Shown piece after piece: positions 8,299 through 17,235 of a stretch of 64,000 nt of DNA. Positions within the stretch are counted from its first letter, which is position 1; the number at the start of each line of letters is the position of its first letter. The DNA comes from Trebonia sp963836195 (GTDB lineage: Bacteria > Actinomycetota > Actinomycetes > Streptosporangiales > Streptosporangiaceae), in the NCBI GenBank assembly GCA_963836195.1, contig CAWIIX010000033.1:310001-374000 (forward strand), given 5' to 3'. Both the position numbers and the translations under genes were made by a program. The notes beneath the pieces are model-generated. The model made no database searches and had not been told where the DNA came from. It saw only the letters and a list, made by a program, of their open reading frames with translations.

Positions 8299-9072
8299 AT
8301 GGCGACCTGCCCGTCCGGCCACGAGTCGGCCGACGACGACTTCTGCGACGTGTGCGGCTTCGCGATCGGCCCGGCGGCCGTCCCCGCGACCATCGCCGCG
8401 ACCGCTCCCGCGCCGTGCCCGCAATGCGGGGTGCCGAGGGCGGGACAGTTCTGCGAGTCCTGCGGCTACGACTTCACCGCCTCAACCAACGGCGGCGCGG
8501 CGCCTCCGCCGGCGACCAGAGTCGAGCCCGCGACTGCCCGGCCGGCGGCCGGCCCGCCAATCCCGCCCGCCCCGATCCCGTCGGCCGCGGCGACCGTGCC
8601 ACCCGCGTCGGCGGCCTCCGCGGCGATGGCTCCGGCACCGGTGGCGCCGCCGTCGGGCCCGCCCGACGGCGGCGGCTGGACCGCGGTGGTGACCGCCGAC
8701 CGTGACTACTACGACAGCGTGCAGGTGAACGGCGGCCCCGGAGCCGAAGGGATCAGCTTTCCCGTCTACTGCCCGCAGCGCCGGTTCCGGCTGGCGGGGG
8801 CCGAGGTCCGGGTCGGGCGGCGCAGCGCGCACAGCGGCATCGATCCCGAGATCGACCTGACCGGCCCGCCGGCCGACCCCGGCGTCTCCCGGCTGCACGC
8901 GGTGCTGCTGCGGGACGCCAACGGATCGTGGTCCGTGGTCGACCCCGGATCGGCCAACGGCACGTTGGTCAACGGGTCCGAGATCGCCCGCGACCAGATC
9001 GTGCCGCTCCATGACGGAGACCGGATCCACCTGGGCGCGTGGACCGAGCTGAGGATCATCAGCGAGGGCTAG
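8299..9072 (+). CDS. FHA-domain protein with two zinc ribbons
   Basis: This 257-residue protein begins 3 bases after the VWA gene. It has two short zinc ribbons (C4/H8/C16/C19 and C40/C43/C52/C55), a Pro/Ala linker and a C-terminal FHA domain (about 170-255) with VGRRSAHS, GVSRLHAVLL, and GSANGTLVNG. These hold the Arg, Ser and Asn that bind phosphothreonine. An adjoining block beginning WTAVVTADRDYYD is shared with the kinase encoded at 11703, so both proteins carry the same two-part FHA module. GarA/OdhI, the known PknG target, is also an FHA protein, but its N-terminal ETT phospho-motif is not seen here. It is therefore a cluster-specific FHA partner rather than GarA itself. Confidence 0.9.
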   Translation: MATCPSGHESADDDFCDVCGFAIGPAAVPATIAATAPAPCPQCGVPRAGQFCESCGYDFTASTNGGAAPPPATRVEPATARPAAGPPIPPAPIPSAAATVPPASAASAAMAPAPVAPPSGPPDGGGWTAVVTADRDYYDSVQVNGGPGAEGISFPVYCPQRRFRLAGAEVRVGRRSAHSGIDPEIDLTGPPADPGVSRLHAVLLRDANGSWSVVDPGSANGTLVNGSEIARDQIVPLHDGDRIHLGAWTELRIISEG

Positions 9073-9234
9073 GGCGGCACAGATGAACAGCAGTCGTCCA
9101 GTTGATGAACATGCTCCGTCCCGTCCCTTCTCGGGCTCCCGACGGCAGGCAGCGGCGAGAACAATGACCACTAAACCGGTGCGATAGTGATCAGTCGACA
9201 GCACCCCGGCTGCGCGAGTGAGGAGCCACTCACG

Positions 9235-10386
9235 GTGGCGGTGAGAGGACCACGGACGCCACGGCTAGCCGTGGCGGCGCTGCGTATCGCGGTCGCCGCG
9301 GCCCTGGTCGGGCTGGCAGCGGCGTGTGGGGCAGCCACGGGCGGAGGAGCCGGCCGAGGCGAAGGCCCGGCCAACCCGATCAACGCCGCCGCGCTGTCAG
9401 CCTCGGACACCACCATCACCGAGACCGGCAGCACCCTGCTCTACCCCCTGGCGCGCACCTGGGCGGCGGCGTACCACCAGCAGTACCCGGGGGTGACGGT
9501 GACCACCGCGGGCACCGGCTCGGGCGCGGGCATCGAGGACGCGTCCGACGGCAAGGCCGATATCGGCGCCTCCGACGCCTACCTGTCAAGCGGCGACCTG
9601 GTCACCAATCCCCGCCTGCTCAACATCCCGCTCGCCGTCTCGGCCCAGACCGTGATCTACCACGTGCCCGGGCTGCCCGCCGGCAGCCACCTCCAGCTGA
9701 CCGGCACGGTGCTGGCCGAGATCTACAGCGGAACCATCACCAGCTGGAACGATCCGCAGATCAAGGCGCTCAACCCGAACCTGCCGCTGCCGCCCCTCAC
9801 GATCGTGCCGCTGCACCGGTCCGACCGATCCGGCGACACGTTCCTGTTCACCAGCTACCTGTCGACCCAGGACCAGGCCTGGGACCAGTCGATCGGGTAC
9901 GGCACCACCGCGAACTGGCCGAAGGTCGCCGCGGCGCTGCCCGAGGACGGCAGCCTCGCCATCCTGCACGGCTGCGCGGCGACCGCCGGCTGCGTTGCCT
10001 ACAACGGGATCAGCTACCTCGCCCAGGCGCAGGCGGCCGGGCTCGGCGAGGCCGCGCTCGCCAACTCGGCCAAGAACTTCACCCTGCCGACCGCCAGCGC
10101 GATCAACGACTCGGTGGGCAGCTTCGTGTCGCTCACCCCGCCCAACGAGACGATCTCCATGATCGACGGCCCGTCGGCCGACGGGTACCCGATCGTCAAC
10201 TACGAGTACGCCGTCGTCAGCACCAGCCAGCCCAACGCCAGCGTCGCGGCGGCGATCAGGGCGTTCCTGAGCTGGGTGATCACCACCGGGAACCACTCGT
10301 CGTTCCTCGACCCGGTCGGATTCCAGCCGCTCTCGCCGACGGTGGCGCAGCTCGGCCAGGCGCAGATCGCGGAGATCGGACCGTGA
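9235..10386 (+). CDS. PstS-like phosphate-binding lipoprotein
   Basis: The GTG at 9235 is preferred to the in-frame GTG at 9187 because GAGGAG lies just upstream and it leaves a compact lipoprotein signal: basic start, hydrophobic stretch, then the lipobox LAAAC. The 383-residue protein shows PstS-type phosphate-binding signatures, TETGSTLLYPLARTWAAAY and TAGTGSGAGIEDASDGKADIGASDAYL, then TSWNDPQI and RSDRSGDTFLFTSYLS. PstS proteins capture phosphate outside the membrane for an ABC importer. No pstC/A/B genes are here. Instead it lies next to a GlnX-like membrane protein and two kinases, so a sensing role is inferred. Its TGA overlaps the next start (GTGA at 10383). Confidence 0.9.
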   Translation: MAVRGPRTPRLAVAALRIAVAAALVGLAAACGAATGGGAGRGEGPANPINAAALSASDTTITETGSTLLYPLARTWAAAYHQQYPGVTVTTAGTGSGAGIEDASDGKADIGASDAYLSSGDLVTNPRLLNIPLAVSAQTVIYHVPGLPAGSHLQLTGTVLAEIYSGTITSWNDPQIKALNPNLPLPPLTIVPLHRSDRSGDTFLFTSYLSTQDQAWDQSIGYGTTANWPKVAAALPEDGSLAILHGCAATAGCVAYNGISYLAQAQAAGLGEAALANSAKNFTLPTASAINDSVGSFVSLTPPNETISMIDGPSADGYPIVNYEYAVVSTSQPNASVAAAIRAFLSWVITTGNHSSFLDPVGFQPLSPTVAQLGQAQIAEIGP

Positions 10387-11701
10387 CCGCCACCCTGGAC
10401 CGGCCGCAGCGACGGCAGCGACGGCAGCGCGCCGTCCGCACCCCGGCCACGCTGCTGGCCCTGCTGATCGCGCTGGTCCTGCTCTCGCTCGCCTGGGGCG
10501 CGGCTCGGCGGCTGGGTGGCCGACGAGCACTCGTCCGCCGCCAGCGCCATGGTCACCGTGGACGAGCCGCTCAGCCTCGACGCGCAGCAGCTGTACCAGA
10601 ACGTCGCCGACGCCGACGTGACCGCGACGACGATGTTCCTGGCCAGCCCCCAGCCGCCGCTCGCGTCGACCCAGCGCTACCTGGGCGACCTCGACGCCGC
10701 CGAGGCCGAGCTGTCCGACCTGCGCGCGGCCGGCGGCCAGAACCCGGCGGCGTCCGCCGCCCTCGGCACGCTCGCCCGCGACCTGCCGGTGTACTCCGGC
10801 TACGTGGCCGAGGCCAGGAGCGAGTACGCGCTCGGCTACCCGGTGACCGGCGGATCGTTCCTCCAGGTGGCCTCCGAGGAGGCGCACCTGGACCTGCTGC
10901 CCGCCGCCAAGACCGTGTTCGACCAGCGCAACGACGTGCTCAAGGCGGCCAGCGGTCAGGCCACCGGGCTGCCGCTGGTCATCGTCGCGCTGGTGCTCGC
11001 GATCATCATCGGCATCGTCTTGTACCGGGTGCAGCGGTGGCTGACCAGGCGCACCAACCGGGTGCTCAACCTCGGGCTGGCCCTCGCGTCGCTGGTGCTC
11101 GTGATCAGCGGCGTGTGGCTGCTGGCGGGGTTCCTGGCGGGCCGCTCGGACCTGAACGCCGGGATCGCGCACGGCTCGCAGCCGGCCCAGGAACTGGCGC
11201 AGGCGAGCATCGGCGTGCAGCAGATCAGGGGCGACGCCGTGCTCAACGTCATCTCCCGCAGCGGCGACACCTCGTTCCAGTCCGACTTCACCGCCACCAG
11301 CCGGAACGTCGGTCCCGGCCCGAACAGCCTGCTCAGCGCGGCCGCGGCGGCGCAGAGCGACGACGGCCCGGCCGCCGCCCTGGTGGCGGCGGCCGAGCGG
11401 GAGGCGACCACCTGGTACCGCGCGAACGCCGGCGGTGTACACCCTCGGCGCCGACGCCGAGTACGCGAACGAGCGGGCCACGGTCGTCGGGGCCGGCGCC
11501 AGCAGCTCGGCGGCCGAGTACAACGTGCTCGAGCCCGACATCACCCAGGCGATCGGCGACGACGACAGCGACTTCGCGTCCGCCGTCAGCAACGGGTCGG
11601 GCGCGCTCAGCCCGCTCGAGCCGGTGGTGCTGGTCGCGGCGCTGCTGATGGCGCTGTGCTGCGCGTGGGGCCTGTGGCGACGGCTGGCGGAGTACCGCTG
11701 A
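10383..11701 (+). CDS. GlnX-like four-TM membrane protein, two apparent frameshifts
   Basis: The protein is read in three frames: from GTG 10383 to about 10505, then to about 11432, then to the TGA at 11699. Removing one base at each junction (near GGCGCGGCTC and GCCGGCGGTG) gives a continuous 438-residue product. Four hydrophobic spans are visible: TLLALLIALVLLSLAWG near the start, LVIVALVLAIIIGIVLY and LALASLVLVISGVWLLAGF in the middle, and VVLVAALLMALCCAWGL at the end, followed by RRLAEYR. Two large extracytoplasmic helical regions sit between spans 1-2 and 3-4. This matches the architecture of GlnX, which links the lipoprotein GlnH to PknG in mycobacteria. Both breaks are probably sequence errors. 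Confidence 0.75.
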
Positions 11702-11702
11702 C

Positions 11703-13240
11703 ATGAACGGGGATTCAGCCGCGCAGCTAAGCGGCCCGCTGACCGGGCTCCGCCCGGGTTCCCGGGTGGCGGGGTACCTGCTCGCCGATCTCGTCGGCGT
11801 GGGCGGGATGGCGGTGGTGTTCCGCGCCCACGACGAGGGACTCGGCCGCACGGTGGCCCTGAAGGTGCTGGCCGGGAACCTGGCCGGCGACCAGGCGGCC
11901 AGGGAGCGGTTCACCCGCGAGGCGCGGACGGTCGCGAACGTCGAGCACCCGCACATCATCCCCGTTTACGCGGCCGGCGAGGCGGACGGCCTGCTCTACA
12001 TCGCCATGCGGTTCGTGGACGGGTCGGACCTGCACGCGCTCATCCAGTCCGGCGGTCCGCTGCCGCCCAGGCGGGCGGCCGCGTTCGTCTCCGACATGGC
12101 CTCCGCGCTCGACGCCGCCCACGCCGTCGGCGTCGTGCACCGCGACGTCAAGCCCGCCAACGTGCTGGTGGACGCCCAGCCCGGCCGGCCCGAGCACGGG
12201 TACCTGACCGATTTCGGGGTGGCCCGGGTGATCCGGTCGACCGGCGGCCTGACGATCGCGGGCCAGTTCATCGGCACCCCCAACTACGGTGCGCCCGAGC
12301 AGATCAGCGGCGCCCCGGTGGACGGCAGGACCGACCAGTACGCGCTCGCCTGCGTGGCCTACGAGCTGCTGACCGGCTCGGTCCCGTTCAAGCGGGAAGA
12401 CCCGATGATGGTGCTCTACGCCCACGCCTACGCCGACCCGCCCCGGCTGACGGCCGCGCGCCCCGACCTCCCCGCTGCCGTCGACGCGGTGCTCACCCGA
12501 GGTCTGGCCAAGCAGCCCGGCCAGCGGTACGACACGTGCGGCGACTTCGCCGACGCCCTGCGGGAGGCGCTCGGCCTCGACCCGTATGACCCGAGACGGA
12601 CCGCCGGGCAGGGCACCGTCTCCGTCACGCCGCCCGCGCGAAGGCCGGAGCAGCCGGTCAAGACCAAGACGATGACCATCCCCGAGCTGCCCACTCCGTA
12701 CCTGCCCGAGCAGGCCACCCCCGAGCGCTCCTCACCCGGGGCGGCCGCGCCCCAGCCGTCCGCGCCCGGGTCGCCCACGCCCCAGCAGCCCACGCCCCAG
12801 GCGTCCGCGCCCGAGCGGACCGCCTCCGGCCGGACCACGACCGTGACCTGGACCGCGGTGGTCACCGCCGACCGCGCCTACTACGACCAGGTCCGCGCGG
12901 CCGACGCCGCCGACGCCGCCTCGATCAGCTTCCCCGTCTACGTCTCGGAGCGGCGGTTCAAGCTGGACGCGCCCATCGTCCACATCGGCCGCCGCAGCCG
13001 GTCGGTCGCCATCCGCCCGGAAATAGACCTCACCGGCCCGCCCACCGATCCGGGCGTATCCCGGCTGCACGCGCAGCTGACCAGGGCCCCCGACGGCACC
13101 TGGTCGGTCACCGACCTCGGCTCGGGCAACGGCATTCAGGTCAACGGCCAGGACGTCCCCTCCGGCACCGCGATCCCGCTCCAGGCCGGCGACAGATCCA
13201 CCTCGGTGCCTGGACCATGATCACCCTCACCCGGGGCTAA
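11703..13240 (+). CDS. Ser/Thr kinase with C-terminal FHA domain, one apparent frameshift
   Basis: The Hanks-type kinase domain covers about residues 18-290: GVGGMAVVFRAHD, K54 in VALKVL, HRD at 146-148 (HRDVKPANVL), DFG at D170, and GTPNYGAPEQ. A Pro-rich linker follows, then the block starting WTAVVTADRAYYD and an FHA domain with IGRRSRS, GVSRLHAQL and GSGNGIQVNG, closely similar to the FHA protein at 8299. The frame breaks near 13195. Restoring one G there continues as DRIHLGAW, exactly as in the paralogue, ending at the TAA at 13238. There is no membrane segment, so unlike PknB it is cytoplasmic. It starts one base after the GlnX-like gene and probably shares its transcript. Confidence 0.85.
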
Positions 13241-13393
13241 CGGGCAAGGCCGGTCAGCGACGTGACGGATGACCGTCCCTGTCGGCACCGCAACCGAGAA
13301 TTCCCAGGGAGATCAACACCATTTTCTCGAACGGTCCGTGGCGTCTCTGTCCAGCTCCGCATCCCGTCGATGGCGCAGCCGACGGAACCGGTC

Positions 13394-14870
13394 TCAGCGA
13401 TATTCGGCCAGCCGCGGCCTCACCCCCGCGAGCACCAGCAGCGCGAGGACCACGGCCGCCCCGGCCGGAAACCCGACGTCCCAGCCAGCACCGCGCTGGC
13501 CATCGTCGACGGCCGTGGTGAACGCGCGCGAGTTGATCGCGATGAGGGACGACAAGGCGGCGTCGTACTGATTGAATGCCCAGTCGGACTGGCCGGCGGC
13601 GGTGCCGATGTCGAACGCGACCGCGGCCGGCCGATTGCTCTTCGCCAGTGCGCGCAGCACCCGGTCGTCCCGCTCGTAGACCTGGTAGGCGAGCAGCGTG
13701 CGGACGGCCGCCGCGCGCTCGCCGGGGAACGTGATGTTGCGGAACTCCACGCCCAAGTACCCGCCGAACCGAACGTCCGCGTTGTCGTCGTCGTAGCCGC
13801 GGACGTCGGCCGCCAGCGCGGCGTCGTAGCCGAAGATGCCGACCGGCCCGACGTCGGCGATCTGCTCCGACTTGACCAGGAACGCCTGCTGGTACTGGGC
13901 CGCGCGCCCCGGGTCGACCAGGTACCTGCTCTCGTCGGCGTTAGCGTCGAAGCTGACCGCGCGGGCCTGGGTGAGGGCGATGATGGAGTCGAACGCCTCC
14001 TGTTTGGCGACCCGCAGGTGGCCGGCCTCGGCCGACAGCTGCGCGATCGTCACCGCGATGAGGCCGATCGCGACCACCGTCGCGGCGACCAGCGCGGGGT
14101 TGATCATCCGCCGGCAGCGCGCCGCCAGGTACAGCTGGAGCGCCGCCGCGACGGCGATCAGCAGCACGCCCACGACGATGACCACCACGATCCCGGTTCG
14201 CGCGGTGGTCAGGCCCGCCTGGTAGGTACTGTCCACCTCCGACGCGCTCACGCTGGTGAGCGAGCCGACCTCGGGCAGGATGCTGGTCTGCATCAGGTCG
14301 GTCGCCTGCTGGTAGTAGCCGACCGACGCGGCGGGCGGCCTGGCCCGCGCTGCCGCCTGCCTGCTGGCTGGTGAGCAGGGCGTCGGCCGCCAGCGCCTCG
14401 TACTGGCCGACCCGGTCGAGAACAGACCCCAGGTCCCGTTGCGCCGAGGCGTCGCCGGCCTCGGTAACCGTCGCCTGCTGCAGGTCCTGGTTGGCGCTCG
14501 CCCGGTCGCTGCCGTAGATCGACAGATCATCGGCCCGGTCGGCCGCCAGCGACGCGTTCCCCCCGACCAGCAGCACGTTCGCGACCTGAGCGTCCATGTC
14601 GTTGAGCGAAAAGTACAGGCCGGTCGCCGCGTCGACCTCGGGCACCTGCCGGTTCCCGATCGACTGGAACTCCCCGTCCAGCCGCCCGAACAAGACCGCG
14701 ATCAGGGCCGCCAGGCAGCACGCAAGCACCAGCGCGGCCACCGCCCCGGCCCTGATCTTCGCCGGCGTCGACCACCGTGCGGGCGTCGACGACGCGGCCC
14801 GGCGGCGCCGTCGACGCCAGCCGTCGCCTCGTCCGTCAACAGCGCGCCCACGCACAACGAGCCCAGTCAT
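13394..14870 (-). CDS. Second GlnX-like four-TM membrane protein, one apparent frameshift
   Basis: This gene runs against the preceding cluster. The ATG at 14870 has GAGG upstream. The frame changes near 14340; removing one base gives about 491 residues. Four membrane spans are visible: ALVLACCLAALIAVL near residue 45, GIVVVIVVGVLLIAVAAAL and ALVAATVVAIGLIAVTIA in the middle, and AAVVLALLVLAGV just before the terminal RPRLAEYR. The ending and layout match the protein at 10383, so the two are paralogues. The large loops are helical. A role in passing an outside signal to the kinases is inferred from GlnX and from location. Confidence 0.72.
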
Positions 14871-15005
14871 CGTGACCTCACGGGAGCTGGCGCGGCAGGG
14901 GCACCGCGCGGATCGGTTTGAAATTACTCCCGCCAAGCGCCTCAGAACGGCCGCCGCCGTTAGGGCCTCGTTAGCCTTTCAGCCCCGCCACGTAAGGGCC
15001 CACAG

Positions 15006-15774
15006 TCAGTACTTAGGTCCGACGAACTCGTCCAGCCGCGCCACCGCGTCTCGCTTCGCCACCGAGATCGTGTTCGGCTTCGAAAACCGCCACTCCACCC
15101 CCAACCGGTCCAGCGTCTCCCCGCAGAGCGCAAGGATGTCCGCCGACTCGTTGACGAACAAATAGCGCGGGTACTCATACCAGTGATCGCCGCTCTCCAG
15201 CCTCCGCCGCACTCGGTTAAGCCCCCGACACCCGTCCGAGTGCAGCAGCCCGCGAGCGAACTCTCCCGGGTACTGCTCGACGATGACCTGCTGCCAGTCA
15301 GCCAATTCGATCTTGCGCAGATGCTTCTTGCCCGGCCCATGTTGCGGGAAGAGGCAAGGCCAGTGGCGGGAGTAGCCCTTCACCTCGGTGCAGCCAATGC
15401 GCTGCACCATCAGGACCTTGTTGCCGGGCCGTACGGCCCGCATGGCGAGCGCGCACTCCTGGATGAGCCCGGGCCAAGCGTCCGCGCAGGCGATGGAGAG
15501 CTTCCATACGTCCTTGGTGCGGGTACTTCCCCGTGAGATACAGCCATCGCCCAGATACAGACCCAGGAGGTACGAGTAAGCGCACTCGTCGACCGGATCT
15601 CCATCGCAGCGCGGACATCCAGCCTTATGTTCCGTGCCAGGAGCGCGCCGGGCGCCAGTACGCCATCTCCGGACGGTACTCGAGTGGGACCCCGATGATC
15701 AGGGCGACCTCGCGGTCGATCAAGCCTTGCTGGGACAGTTGGCGTGCCCTGTCCACCATTGCTTGCGGGTGCAT
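15006..15774 (-). CDS. HTH / zinc / LAGLIDADG-like protein, one apparent frameshift
   Basis: The N-terminus (ATG 15774) reads as a helix-turn-helix segment, MVDRARQLSQQGLIDREVAL. Near 15683 the frame shifts to STVRRWRTGARRAPGTEHKA, then CPRCDGDP (a zinc pair) and two LAGLIDADG-like repeats: YLLGLYLGDGCIS and FARGLLHSDGCR. Conserved blocks HWPCLFPQHGPGKKHLR and FVNESADILALCGETLDRLG follow. Removing one base gives about 255 residues. Proteins of this kind are widespread in actinomycetes and annotated as LAGLIDADG endonuclease-like or regulators; whether this one cuts DNA is unknown. It lies 59 bases from a tRNA-Leu gene on the same strand. Confidence 0.72.
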
Positions 15775-15833
15775 GACAACATTATCCGTCGCACCACTGA
15801 CATTTTCGGTTATGGTCCACTGACAAGGGAGAA

Positions 15834-15920
15834 TGGTGCCGGAAGCGGGATTCGAACCCGCATACCCTCTCGGGCGGACGATTTTGAGCCGTCTACGTAT
15901 ACCGATTCCGTCATTCCGGC
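15834..15920 (-). tRNA. tRNA-Leu (anticodon CAA)
   Basis: The minus strand starts GCCGGAATGACGG and ends CTTCCGGCACCA, giving a 7-bp acceptor stem with CCA encoded. The anticodon arm GACGG-CTCAAAA-TCGTC places CAA at the anticodon, reading UUG. A long variable arm (class II) and the T-arm GGGTTCGAATCCC confirm leucine identity. Confidence 0.96.
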
Positions 15921-16083
15921 ATATTTAACAACAAAATTGAACATCTCAATCGCGCTGTCCCGGCCCACCGCCTGGCCGCGCGCCTGACGACAATCTACCC
16001 CAGGTCCGCGTCAGCCGCGCGATCTCAGGCCGATCCTGCAGCGGCAGGCCGAGGCGTCGCCGAACACGCCGAGTGCACTCCGG

Positions 16084-16089
16084 TAGGCT
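16084..16089 (+). promoter_or_regulatory. Leaderless -10 (TAGGCT) of the ANTAR regulator
   Basis: TAGGCT ends 7 bases before the GTG at 16097, and no Shine-Dalgarno sequence is present, so transcription should start at or next to the start codon. Confidence 0.5.
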
Positions 16090-16096
16090 CTGCTGC

Positions 16097-16735
16097 GTGA
16101 GCCAGAATGCGTTGCGTGTCGTTATTGCGGAAGATGAGGCGCTGATCCGCCTCGACCTCAAGGAGATGCTCGAGGAGGAAGGCTACTCCGTGGTCGCCGA
16201 GGCGGCCGACGGCGAGACCGCCATCGAGAAGGTGACGAGCCTCCGGCCGGACCTGGCCATCTTCGACGTGAAGATGCCAGTCCTCGACGGGATCTCGGCC
16301 GCCGAGCGGATCGCCGCCGAGCGGATCGCACCGGTCGTCATCCTGACCGCGTTCTCGCAGCGTGAGCTGGTGGAGCGGGCCAGGGACGCGGGCGCGATGG
16401 CGTACCTGGTGAAGCCGTTCACCAAGGCCGACCTGGTGCCCGCGATCGAGATGGCGGTCAGCCGCTACAGCGAGATCAAGGCGCTCGACGAAGAGGTCGT
16501 CACCCTCAAGGACCGCCTCGAGGTCCGCAAGCTCCTCGACCGCGCCAAGGGGCTGCTCCAGTCCGAGCACGGCCTGTCCGAGCCGCAGGCGTTCCGCTGG
16601 ATCCAGAAGACGTCGATGGACCGCCGCCTGACCATGCGCAAGGTCGCCGAGGCGGTCATCGAGGGCACGCTCAGCACGACCACGGGATCCGACCAGGCCG
16701 GCAAGGCCGAGACACCCGAAAACAAGCCTGAGTAG
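16097..16735 (+). CDS. ANTAR-domain response regulator (PdtaR-like)
   Basis: The GTG at 16097 is preferred to the in-frame start at 16073 because of the leaderless promoter and because the receiver domain begins immediately. The 212-residue protein has a receiver domain (RVVIAEDEALIRLDLKEML, phospho-acceptor Asp in LAIFDVKMPVLDG, Lys in YLVKPF) and a C-terminal ANTAR RNA-binding domain (KLLDRAKGLLQSEHGLSEPQ). ANTAR regulators bind paired hairpins in nascent RNA to prevent termination. In Mycobacterium the equivalent (PdtaR) lies in the same neighbourhood before polA. No partner histidine kinase is adjacent. Confidence 0.93.
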   Translation: MSQNALRVVIAEDEALIRLDLKEMLEEEGYSVVAEAADGETAIEKVTSLRPDLAIFDVKMPVLDGISAAERIAAERIAPVVILTAFSQRELVERARDAGAMAYLVKPFTKADLVPAIEMAVSRYSEIKALDEEVVTLKDRLEVRKLLDRAKGLLQSEHGLSEPQAFRWIQKTSMDRRLTMRKVAEAVIEGTLSTTTGSDQAGKAETPENKPE

Positions 16736-17222
16736 CAATCCCGCCCCCGCGAGTCACCGAACACCCCGAACTACCGAAACACCCCGAACCACCGAGCATC
16801 CGAACCAAAAGCAGTGGGGGACCCGGGGACCCGTTGGTACCGTGTCCGCCTTCCCCGGGCAGACACGTTCTCTACTTGGGCCCCCGGATCCGCCGTCGTT
16901 ACGTTAGCGATCCCGGGTCCCAACGGCAAAGCGGAGTTCGGCGGCAGGACCGCTGACGGTTCCCCGCCGATTCCGGTGTGTTTACCCAAGTCGATCCCCG
17001 TTTGGCGCCGTTCGCCGGAGATATGCCCGCAAGTACGGTCCATAGCGGCTGCGAACAGGGCAATCCCCGCACCGCCTGGCCGGCAGGCTGCAACCGTTAG
17101 CGGCCGGTTTGGCAGCGGAGCGTGGCCAACCGGGGATTGATAACAATCTCGTAGCGACGGCGTGTCGCACTTCCCAGGCCCGGCGTTCGCGGCCATGGAA
17201 CCACCAGCAGCCCCGGCAGTCA
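16736..17222. other. Non-coding region between the ANTAR regulator and polA
   Basis: No credible gene is seen in about 490 bases. It holds a short imperfect direct repeat (ACCGAACACCCCGAACT and ACCGAAACACCCCGAACC, 16757-16792), GC-rich hairpins, and the cloverleaf-like element at 17061-17139. The polA promoter is at the very end. Confidence 0.6.
17061..17139 (+). ncRNA. Candidate structured RNA, four-way junction
   Basis: CAATCCCCG (17061-17069) pairs perfectly with CGGGGATTG (17131-17139). Between them three hairpins fit with little slack: GCCTG/CAGGC (17074-17088), AACCG/CGGTT (17092-17109) and TGGC/GCCA (17110-17128). The 79-base cloverleaf-like fold lacks the conserved T-arm sequence of tRNA on either strand. 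It may be a cis-regulatory RNA or small RNA, or a chance fold in GC-rich DNA. Confidence 0.3.
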
Positions 17223-17228
17223 TAGGAT
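17223..17228 (+). promoter_or_regulatory. Leaderless -10 (TAGGAT) of polA
   Basis: TAGGAT ends exactly 7 bases before the GTG at 17236 and no ribosome binding site precedes that start. This decides the polA start over the in-frame ATG at 17227. Confidence 0.5.
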
Positions 17229-17235
17229 GCGAAGC

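Noticed and set aside
9324..11648. Long plus-strand frame spanning the PstS-like and GlnX-like genes
   Set aside because: Mostly an Arg-rich shadow frame; only the short stretch 10383-10505 is real coding sequence, as the N-terminus of the GlnX-like protein.
10383..11701. Programmed ribosomal frameshifting as the explanation of the broken GlnX-like gene
   Set aside because: No slippery heptamer or downstream pseudoknot is evident, and similar single-base breaks occur in many unrelated genes of the window, so sequence error is simpler.
13262..14374. Plus-strand open frame over the second GlnX-like gene
   Set aside because: Arg/Gly/Asp-rich shadow; the minus strand encodes membrane spans and the conserved RLAEYR ending.
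17061..17139. tRNA gene
   Set aside because: The fold resembles a cloverleaf, but no GGTTCRA T-arm, anticodon loop or CCA end is present on either strand.
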